Made by a program: the position numbers and the translations under genes | In this document: piece by piece, positions 1 through 5,060 of the stretch | Layout: each line of letters begins with the position of its first letter | Numbering within the stretch: position 1 is the stretch's first letter | Origin: Acidobacteriota bacterium | Lineage (GTDB): Bacteria; Acidobacteriota; Vicinamibacteria; Vicinamibacterales; CAVVIG01 | Direction: 5' to 3' | Assembly (NCBI GenBank): GCA_003222555.1 | Contig: QHWL01000389.1 | Coordinates: 1-5,060, forward strand | DNA length: 5,060 nucleotides | Notes under the pieces: model-generated | The model's database searches: none | Told to the model about the DNA's origin: nothing | Seen by the model: only the letters and a program-made list of their open reading frames with translations

Positions 1-459
1 GCGCCGGCGCTTCCTAAGCGCGATCGACAGGTTGCGTCGAGCGTCGGCGGATTGGGGCTGCAACGTCAGCGTCCGCTCAAACTCCTCGATCGCTTCGTCC
101 AGCTTGCCCAGCGATGCGAGCGCGATGCCCAGGTTGTTGTGCGCCTCGACCGAATCGGGCATCAGCCGGACGGCCGCGCGAAACTCGTCGACGGCGCCCT
201 CGAGCTGGCGGGCCGCGATAAGGGTGACGGCGAGATCGTAGTGCGCCTGCCCGTTACTCGCGTCGAGCTGCACCGACCGTCGCAGATGCTCGATCGCGTC
301 CTCACGCGCGCCGTTCGATGCGAGCGCAGCGCCCAGGTTCCAGTGCGTGCTGGCCGAATCAGGCTCTTGTCGCAGCGCCTCGCGAAACTCCGAGATCGCC
401 TCGGCGAATTTACCCCTGGCAGCCAGCGCAATTCCCAGCAGGTTGTGCAGATCCGCTGT
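1..459 (-). repeat. Tandem TPR array (about four and a half 34-residue units)
   Basis: In the fusion protein, residues 878-911, 912-945, 946-979 and 980-1013 form four consecutive units of exactly 34 residues, and a fifth begins at 1014. Each shows the TPR pattern, for example HNLLGIALAARGKFAEAI and HNNLGIALASLGKLDEAI, with small residues at the helix-packing positions and a final proline or aspartate. The 34-residue period and motif identify tetratricopeptide repeats, which normally bind proteins. The array probably serves as a docking surface for an unknown partner. At the DNA level the units have diverged, so this is an old duplication. Confidence 0.9.
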
Positions 460-3090
460 TTCGGGGACGATGGTGCCAAGGTAGGCGCTGCCTTCGATCG
501 TCCGTGTCCCTCCTTCGGCGAGACTGCGGAGCCTGGCCCCTTCACGCGGGGAGGCCATGTACGCGCGGCCAAGCAGAGCCAGATAGGTGTCGAGCCCCTC
601 CACGAGAGGAACTGGCGTGTCGTCGGCGAAGCACGACGGGCACCACGCCGCGACCTGGCTCAGGTCGACGACGGACGCCGGCACCGCCTCGCCAAAGTTC
701 AGCAGTGATAGCACGCCATATTCCTGTATTGGACGGTCGTCGCTCACCGGGGCCGTGTCCCGTGTGGCCTCCGCAAGCTTCTGTGCCGAGCCGACAAACG
801 TACCGACGATCTCACGCAGGCTGCCGAGGTCCACTCGTTGCAAGTCCGCTTGCACCGCCGGAGCTCTCGAAAGGACTTTGGCGACCCGGGCGGGGTCGAT
901 CTCGATGCGGGAGTCGTTGACGCCGAGGAGCAGCAGGTCGGCTTGAGCGCCTGAAAGCAGCACGGCCTGCGGAAAGACCTCGACGAACGCGCGAACCATC
1001 GCCAACGTCGTCGCTCCCGGCACCTGGTAGGCCGGAAGCCACTGACTGAGGTAGCCTTTCCGTTTCAGGCGCGTCCGGGCCAGCGTGTAAAACTCCTTTG
1101 AATAAAGCGCTGAAACCCCGGCGTACCCAATCGGCGGCGGTTCGAGCGCGATCAGGTCGTACGAGGCCAGGGGCTGCATTTGAAGGTGGTGCCGCCCATC
1201 ATTGACGTACACGACCACTCTCGGATCGTTCAGCACATCCCCATTGACGTCCTTGAAATAGCTGGAATGGGCCAGGATGTCTTTGGAAAGATCCGCCACC
1301 TCGACTTGCCGGATCGAAGGATGGAGCGTCGCCGCGTGTGAAGTATTGCCCACCCCGAAGCCGATCACGAGAACGGTTTCCGGGTTGTCAATCGAGAGGA
1401 GGGGAATGTGCGCGAGCGCGCGCATGTAACGCTGCGAGAGTCGCCTCGTCGAGGACATGGGATGCCCGTTCGTGAACAGCGTTCGTCCCTTCCCGGGCAC
1501 GTCCGTCACGGCAATGGCCTCGGTCAGGCCTTCGCTGCGGGCGAGCAGCCGCCCATCCCCTGAACCCGCCAACGCGCGGCTGATGACGTAGTCTGAGGGG
1601 AGCAGCAACCACAGTCCGATGGCGCCGCCGGCCAAAAGGATTGAGGCGGCGAGTGTGATCGCAAAGGTCCGCCCTAGACCTCTTGCCACGCCTGATAAGG
1701 TCCGCCCTGCGCCTGTCGCTAGATAGAGCGGCACCACTGCCAGCGTGGCGGCGCCGGCGAGGATGGTGGCGCTGCCCTGGATCCCGAGCCTTGGCAGGAG
1801 CAGGAAGCCGGCGGCGAGCGACCCGCAGACGGCGCCGACCGTGTTGGACAGATAAAGAACGCCTGCGCGACGGCCGACGGAGCGTTCCGCGCGCTGGATG
1901 ATGCCGTTGGCGAGCGGAAAGGCGAAGCCCATGAGGAGCGCGGGCAGACCGACCTCCAACAGCATCGGTCTGAGGTTGAACCACAGCTCCGTGAAACTTC
2001 GTGTCAATCCGGATTGTCCGCTCAGCGTCGCCCCGACAACCCCGCCAGCCGCTGCCTGATAAGCGGAATCGGCGGTCACGACGGCGTCGATGTTTCTGGC
2101 ATCGGCGGCGGCCAATCCGAGAAGAGTCGCAGCGACAAAAAGTCCCTGCACGACCATCAACCACTGGGCCGGCCGCCGAGACAAGAAACCTCCAGCGAGC
2201 GAGCCCGCGCCGATGCCGATCAGGATGACGGTCAGCAGCAGGGAGAACACGGCACGGAACCCACCGAGCAGGATCGTAAAATGGCGGAACCACAGAATCT
2301 CCATGCCCATCGCCGCGAAGCCAGACAGCGCGAGCGCCACGCTGGCGAACCTCACCGCGGCCGATGCTGATGGAGACGGAGTCAGGGGTCGGGAGTCGTT
2401 TTCGGTTGAATCCAGCGAAAACGACTCCCGACCCCGTGTGAGTTTCGCGCGCGACGCCAGGTACAGCGCGCCGACTGCCGCCGAGATGTTGAAAAACACG
2501 GCAACCATTTGCGCGCCACGGAGACCGGAGGCCGGCACCAGCGCAAAGTCCGTCAGCAAGCAGCCCAACGCCGCCCCGACGGTGTTGAGGCCGTACAGCA
2601 CGGCGATCCGCCAGCCGCCAATGTCGAAATCCTTTCGAACGAGATGGCGAATGAGGAGAGTCAGCGTCCCGCCCATCAGCAGCGTGACAGGCGTAAGCAG
2701 GACGATGGCGATAGCTCCGCGAGCCAGGTAGGAGGCCGTCGAGAGGACGTACCAGCCGTTCGCGTCGCGTGAGTAGGACGAAACCAGCGCCGAGACTTCG
2801 CTCAGGTGAGGCAGGAGGGCGGCAATGCCCAGCCCCAGCACGCCGATGGCCAGCTCAAAATACCCGTACGCACGGAGCAGCGATTCCGGTTGCGTCGCAT
2901 ATCGACGATCCGCCCACGCCCCGGCGATCCAGCTGCCCAAGCCCAGTCCCAGCATGAACACCGCGACAACCAGGGACGTCGAGTAGAGGGTGTTCCCGAA
3001 GGCATTTCCAAACAGCCGAACCCAGACGACCTGGTAGATCAGTCCACTGAGACCTGAAAAGAAGAAGAGGAGATAGAGCAGGCCGGTCAT
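1..3090 (-). CDS. Fused multi-spanning membrane / spermidine-synthase-like / TPR protein (3' end outside window)
   Basis: I translated this frame line by line: it is open for 1,030 codons from ATG at 3090 to the window edge. An in-frame TAG at 3099-3097 makes this the first possible start; its ribosome site is weak. Residues 1-210 and about 246-497 are two homologous hydrophobic halves, each with several membrane spans (SGLSGLIYQVVW matches SGFAAMGMEILW; VLYGLNTVGAALG matches VLYLSNTVGAVCG). Residues about 515-800 resemble spermidine synthase: VLVIGFGVGNTS (573-584) is the nucleotide-binding glycine loop, followed by VEVADLS (596-602), NDGRHHL (630-636), YSKEFY (663-668) and DDRPIQEY (784-791). 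A CPSC motif lies at 817-820. Residues 878-1030 form TPR repeats. The family is known as fused MFS/spermidine synthase. The usual catalytic D-S/A-x-D region reads LEPPP (649-653), so aminopropyl transfer is doubtful. Substrate and role are unknown. The RKRRR run at the edge suggests the stop is close. Confidence 0.93.
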   Translation of the reverse strand, partial: MTGLLYLLFFFSGLSGLIYQVVWVRLFGNAFGNTLYSTSLVVAVFMLGLGLGSWIAGAWADRRYATQPESLLRAYGYFELAIGVLGLGIAALLPHLSEVSALVSSYSRDANGWYVLSTASYLARGAIAIVLLTPVTLLMGGTLTLLIRHLVRKDFDIGGWRIAVLYGLNTVGAALGCLLTDFALVPASGLRGAQMVAVFFNISAAVGALYLASRAKLTRGRESFSLDSTENDSRPLTPSPSASAAVRFASVALALSGFAAMGMEILWFRHFTILLGGFRAVFSLLLTVILIGIGAGSLAGGFLSRRPAQWLMVVQGLFVAATLLGLAAADARNIDAVVTADSAYQAAAGGVVGATLSGQSGLTRSFTELWFNLRPMLLEVGLPALLMGFAFPLANGIIQRAERSVGRRAGVLYLSNTVGAVCGSLAAGFLLLPRLGIQGSATILAGAATLAVVPLYLATGAGRTLSGVARGLGRTFAITLAASILLAGGAIGLWLLLPSDYVISRALAGSGDGRLLARSEGLTEAIAVTDVPGKGRTLFTNGHPMSSTRRLSQRYMRALAHIPLLSIDNPETVLVIGFGVGNTSHAATLHPSIRQVEVADLSKDILAHSSYFKDVNGDVLNDPRVVVYVNDGRHHLQMQPLASYDLIALEPPPIGYAGVSALYSKEFYTLARTRLKRKGYLSQWLPAYQVPGATTLAMVRAFVEVFPQAVLLSGAQADLLLLGVNDSRIEIDPARVAKVLSRAPAVQADLQRVDLGSLREIVGTFVGSAQKLAEATRDTAPVSDDRPIQEYGVLSLLNFGEAVPASVVDLSQVAAWCPSCFADDTPVPLVEGLDTYLALLGRAYMASPREGARLRSLAEGGTRTIEGSAYLGTIVPETADLHNLLGIALAARGKFAEAISEFREALRQEPDSASTHWNLGAALASNGAREDAIEHLRRSVQLDASNGQAHYDLAVTLIAARQLEGAVDEFRAAVRLMPDSVEAHNNLGIALASLGKLDEAIEEFERTLTLQPQSADARRNLSIALRKRRR
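2385..2435. repeat. Perfect 20-bp inverted repeat with 11-nt loop, inside the fusion CDS
   Basis: The left arm, 2385-2404, is GGGGTCGGGAGTCGTTTTCG. The right arm, 2416-2435, is its exact reverse complement. The 11 bases between them (2405-2415) do not pair. The element is 51 bp long, a multiple of three, and is read in frame as residues 219-236 of the fusion protein (RGRESFS from one arm, ENDSRP from the other). It falls in the hydrophilic linker between the two membrane halves, where an insertion would be tolerated. The shape is that of a REP/MITE-like palindrome; no transposase is present in the window. A strong mRNA hairpin is an expected side effect. Confidence 0.85.
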
Positions 3091-3213
3091 CTCGCTCTAG
3101 GCCTTCGCGTTTGCAGAACGCGCCACGAAGAACACGAAGGATTTTTGTACAAAATCATTTTCGTGAGCTTCGTGGTTCTTCGTGCCTTCGTGATAGGCGA
3201 AGCGACTAAGCCC
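3091..3213. other. Intergenic spacer between the PAL-like gene and the fusion gene
   Basis: This 123-bp spacer separates the TGA of the propeller gene from the ATG of the fusion gene. Most of it is the TTCGTG-type palindrome described separately. A second small hairpin, 3106-3122 (CGCGTT stem, 5-nt loop), lies just upstream of the fusion start. No T-tract follows either hairpin in the direction of transcription, so neither looks like a standard intrinsic terminator. I see no convincing -35/-10 pair for the fusion gene. Confidence 0.6.
3123..3192. repeat. Imperfect palindromic element built from TTCGTG/CACGAA words
   Basis: On the plus strand the left arm (3123-3139) reads CCACGAAGAACACGAAG, and the right side (3161-3192) holds four TTCGTG/TCGTG words, including CTTCGTGGTTCTTCGTG. 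The arms pair almost fully with one extra base, plus about 11 unpaired bases in the right arm. The centre, GATTTTTGTACAAAATC (3139-3155), is itself nearly palindromic around GTAC. The whole could fold as one long hairpin on either strand. It resembles short dispersed intergenic repeats seen in environmental bacterial genomes, as far as I recall, but only one copy is visible here. It may act as an mRNA 3'-end stabiliser or attenuator between the two genes. Confidence 0.7.
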
Positions 3214-4497
3214 TCAGTGCGTCGCCGGGTATGCTGCTGCCTTGCCGACCAGAAATGCCGGATTCGCGCCGGGCCGGGGGCGATATTTCTGCACCCGCCC
3301 GCTGTCGACTTCGGCGACGTAGAAATTGCCGTCCTGATCCACGCCGAGCCCATGCACACCCCACATGCCGCCGGGGAAATCGCCCCAGGTGCCCCAGGAA
3401 TAGAGGAAGTTTCCGTTCAGGTCGTACTTCAGCATCTTCGACGTTCCGCGGTCGGCGGCCCACAGATGCCGGTTTCTGTCCATGATGAACAGGTGAACGT
3501 CCGACGGGGGCGGGCCAAAGGACCACTGGTCGAGGAACTTGCCGTTCTCATCGAAGACTTGCACACGATGGTTGTTCCGGTCGTTCACAAACACGCGCCG
3601 CGTCTGCGGATCGACGGCGATGCCGTGTACGCTGTTGAAGTAGCCCGGGCGCTTCTCGTTCGGAGGAGTGCCCTTCTCGCCCCAGGCCATCAGAAACTTG
3701 CCGTTCTTGTCGAATTTCACGACCCGCGTGTTGGCGTATCCGTCAGCGACGAAGAACGTGCCGTCGGGCAGCCAGTCGATGAACGTCGGCCGGTAGAAGT
3801 GTTTGTCATCGGATGCATGCACATTGGGCACGCCGATCGTTTGCAGCAGCCGCTTCCCGTCATTCGAGAACTTGAAGATGGCGTGCCGGTAGTCATCGAC
3901 CACCCAGACATTCTTCTCAGGATCGTACGGGCTGATGTAGATCGCGTGAGGCCGCCGGAACATCTTGTCCCACTGCGTCCAGTCCTCGATCATGTTGCCG
4001 TTGGCGTCCACGACAACGATGATATGTTCCCATCGGTAATCGACGCCCGGCTGGCCGACATCCAAATCGTCGCCCACGGTCCCATCCGGTTTTTCGAGAG
4101 CGCCCGGAGGGCTGGTCGACGTCGCATCCCGCCAGGGGAGCCGCCCGATAGGGAATTCAATGTTCGGCCCCAGTTGAGGAAGCTTGATTTGCTTGGGCCT
4201 CTCGAGCCTTGGCAGCTCCCCCCTCTGCAGGAGGAAGACGCGGTTCGGGCTCTCGGCGAAGACGTACTCCCCTGCGCCCCACGTCCACTTTTCGTGGCCC
4301 GGTCGTTCGTTGAGCGGCTTAGGCCAGTTCGGAACGATTTCGTAACCTCCGAAAATGTCCTGGCCACCCCTCTCGCCCGGCACCGCCGCGAACCTGACTT
4401 CCTGTTTCGCCTGTCCCTGAACAGGAGCCGGACGGTTTGCGAACACGAAGATCGTCGCCAGAACGACGGCCGCCATGAAAGTCGCGTGCTTACTCAT
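3214..4497 (-). CDS. Secreted NHL/six-bladed propeller, peptidyl-hydroxyglycine alpha-amidating lyase (PAL)-like
   Basis: This is a complete 427-residue protein. ATG at 4497 follows a strong GGAGGAG at proper spacing. Residues 1-30 look like a Sec signal peptide (AAVVLATIFVF core, then VQGQA), so the protein is probably periplasmic or secreted. The rest is a run of NHL-type blades with DxNGKF and VFVNDRNNHRVQVF strands. From memory of animal PAM, its lyase domain aligns well: VADGYANTRVVKF matches the segment with the catalytic tyrosine (here Y254), QRGE (R92) matches the catalytic arginine, and RPHAI (H184), SVHGI (H291) and GVHGL (H382) match the three zinc histidines. The methionine two residues before the last histidine in PAM is not conserved (glycine here). 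PAL cleaves peptidyl-hydroxyglycine to an amidated peptide plus glyoxylate. No monooxygenase partner is visible in the window, so the bacterial substrate is unknown. It lies 31 bp downstream of an FG-GAP gene, probably in one transcript. Confidence 0.88.
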   Translation of the reverse strand: MSKHATFMAAVVLATIFVFANRPAPVQGQAKQEVRFAAVPGERGGQDIFGGYEIVPNWPKPLNERPGHEKWTWGAGEYVFAESPNRVFLLQRGELPRLERPKQIKLPQLGPNIEFPIGRLPWRDATSTSPPGALEKPDGTVGDDLDVGQPGVDYRWEHIIVVVDANGNMIEDWTQWDKMFRRPHAIYISPYDPEKNVWVVDDYRHAIFKFSNDGKRLLQTIGVPNVHASDDKHFYRPTFIDWLPDGTFFVADGYANTRVVKFDKNGKFLMAWGEKGTPPNEKRPGYFNSVHGIAVDPQTRRVFVNDRNNHRVQVFDENGKFLDQWSFGPPPSDVHLFIMDRNRHLWAADRGTSKMLKYDLNGNFLYSWGTWGDFPGGMWGVHGLGVDQDGNFYVAEVDSGRVQKYRPRPGANPAFLVGKAAAYPATH

Positions 4498-4501
4498 GAA
4501 T

Positions 4502-4508
4502 CTCCTCC
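4502..4508 (-). promoter_or_regulatory. Strong Shine-Dalgarno for the PAL-like gene
   Basis: On the minus strand GGAGGAG is followed by ATTC and then ATG at 4497, so the core GGAGG sits 6 nt before the start. It fixes the start of the propeller gene. An ATG at 4513 just upstream is out of frame and is not used. The site lies in the 31-bp gap after the FG-GAP stop codon, which favours translation from a shared mRNA. Confidence 0.85.
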
Positions 4509-4528
4509 GTCATAAACCCGGCTCGTGG

Positions 4529-5060
4529 TCAGCGGACGAAAACGTAGGCCGCACCGGCGCCTCGGACCGTCTTGTCGGCCTGGTTGCCGTTGACGCCCTT
4601 GGCGCCGCTATCTTCGCCGCGTGCTCCCACGACCATAATTCTGCCGTCCCGACTCAACGCAATCGAGCTTCCGAACTCGTCACCGGCAGCGGTGTTCGAA
4701 GCCTTGACATAGGCCTGCTGGGTCCAGGTAGTGCCGCTGCGAGTGAAATGATAAACTGCGCCGGCCTCCGGTGCCGAGGTATCTGCCTGGTTGCCGTTGA
4801 TGCCTTTCGCCGCGCTGTCTTCGTTTTGGGCGCCCACAGCCAGTGTATTGCCGTCGCCGCTGATGTTCAGGCGGACTCCGAACCAGTCCTGTCGGTGCGG
4901 GTTCGACGACTTGATGAAGGCCTGCTGGGTCCAAGTCCCGCCGTTTCGAACGAAGACGTACGCAGCACCGGCCGAGGTATCAAGCTTCTGGTCGTTGTCG
5001 CAGCCAGGGGGATTGATCCCTGGGGTCAGGCAGTCTTCGTCGGCAGCGCCCGCTGCGATG
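4529..5060 (-). CDS. FG-GAP/integrin-type beta-propeller repeat protein (5' part outside window)
   Basis: The frame is open from the window edge (first full codon at 5059) to TGA at 4531-4529, giving 176 C-terminal residues. There are two and a half blades. Each carries an FG-GAP style core: QDWFGVRLNISGDGNTLAVGA (split over residues 57-77) and GDEFGSSIALSRDGRIMVVGA (126-146). These are followed by a loop with EDSxAKGxNGNQAD and the strands GAxYVFVR and GTTWTQQAYVKAS. The blade period is 69 residues. The SGDGN and SRDGR loops resemble the calcium loops of integrin propellers. The earliest visible blade differs, with a two-cysteine loop (C10 and C20 of the visible part) replacing the NGNQAD loop. 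The protein ends directly on a YVFVR strand, with no anchor or sorting domain. Such proteins are usually exported; the signal peptide would lie upstream. The function is not known. The GTG at 4837 is internal, not a start. Confidence 0.85.
   Translation of the reverse strand, partial: IAAGAADEDCLTPGINPPGCDNDQKLDTSAGAAYVFVRNGGTWTQQAFIKSSNPHRQDWFGVRLNISGDGNTLAVGAQNEDSAAKGINGNQADTSAPEAGAVYHFTRSGTTWTQQAYVKASNTAAGDEFGSSIALSRDGRIMVVGARGEDSGAKGVNGNQADKTVRGAGAAYVFVR
4532..5041 (-). repeat. 207-bp tandem repeats encoding FG-GAP blades
   Basis: Blade units map to 5041-4829 (71 residues), 4828-4622 (69 residues) and 4621-4532 (partial). Similarity is visible in the DNA as well as the protein. AGGCCTGCTGGGTCCA occurs at 4711-4726 and 4918-4933, and GCCTGGTTGCCGTTGA at 4578-4593 and 4785-4800. 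In both cases the spacing is exactly 207 bp. This indicates fairly recent or homogenised blade duplication and makes blade number prone to change by recombination or misassembly. Confidence 0.8.

Noticed and set aside
52..708. A 218-codon plus-strand frame over the TPR region
   Set aside because: It is the antisense shadow of a well-defined TPR array; its apparent repeats simply mirror the 102-nt TPR period.
905..922. A partial match (CGGGAGTCGTT) to the arm of the 2385-2435 palindrome
   Set aside because: Only 11 bases match and there is no inverted partner. It encodes VNDSR within the enzyme-like domain, so it is probably coincidence.
1388..2293. A 301-codon frame on the minus strand
   Set aside because: It overlaps the fusion gene in another frame. 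Its product is arginine-rich with no domain pattern, whereas the true frame gives membrane segments and conserved motifs.
3106..3122. A small hairpin just upstream of the fusion gene as a terminator
   Set aside because: The stem is only 6 bp and no T-run follows it in the transcribed direction.
3145..4515. A 456-codon open frame on the plus strand across the PAL-like gene
   Set aside because: It is antisense to a clear signal-peptide/propeller gene, starts inside the intergenic palindrome and gives no recognisable protein. Its codon positions 1 and 3 mirror those of the real gene, where TTA, CTA and TCA codons are rare in GC-rich DNA, so long stop-free antisense frames are expected.
4529..4837. 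A complete 102-residue gene starting at GTG 4837
   Set aside because: The same frame stays open to the window edge with the same blade repeats, so the GTG is an internal valine codon of a longer FG-GAP protein.

Overview
The window is GC-rich bacterial DNA. All three genes I can support lie on the minus strand, so they are read from right to left. Both the left and right genes run off the window. Predicted exported beta-propellers, a very large membrane/spermidine-synthase-like/TPR fusion and short palindromic repeats would suit an environmental, large-genome lineage such as Acidobacteriota. That taxonomic guess rests on general gene style and is low confidence.

Layout in transcription order: (1) 5060-4529, the last 176 residues of an FG-GAP/integrin-type propeller protein whose blades repeat every 69 residues (207 bp). 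(2) After only 31 bp and a strong Shine-Dalgarno, 4497-3214, a complete 427-residue protein with a signal peptide. It is an NHL-type six-bladed propeller resembling the peptidylglycine lyase (PAL) half of animal PAM. (3) A 123-bp spacer, 3213-3091, filled mostly by an imperfect palindrome built from TTCGTG/CACGAA words. (4) 3090-1, one uninterrupted frame of 1,030 codons without a stop: a duplicated multi-spanning membrane module, a spermidine-synthase-like domain and a C-terminal TPR array.

The two propeller genes are probably co-transcribed. Whether transcription continues through the palindromic spacer into the large fusion gene is open; no clear terminator or promoter is visible there. 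No shared pathway can be proven. The two propellers are probably extracytoplasmic, while the fusion protein is an inner-membrane protein.

The most notable sequence structures are a perfect 20-bp inverted repeat with an 11-nt loop embedded in frame inside the fusion gene, and the separate intergenic palindrome. Both look like dispersed REP/MITE-type elements. The fusion protein also lacks the usual catalytic aspartate motif of true spermidine synthases, so it is unlikely to be an ordinary polyamine enzyme.
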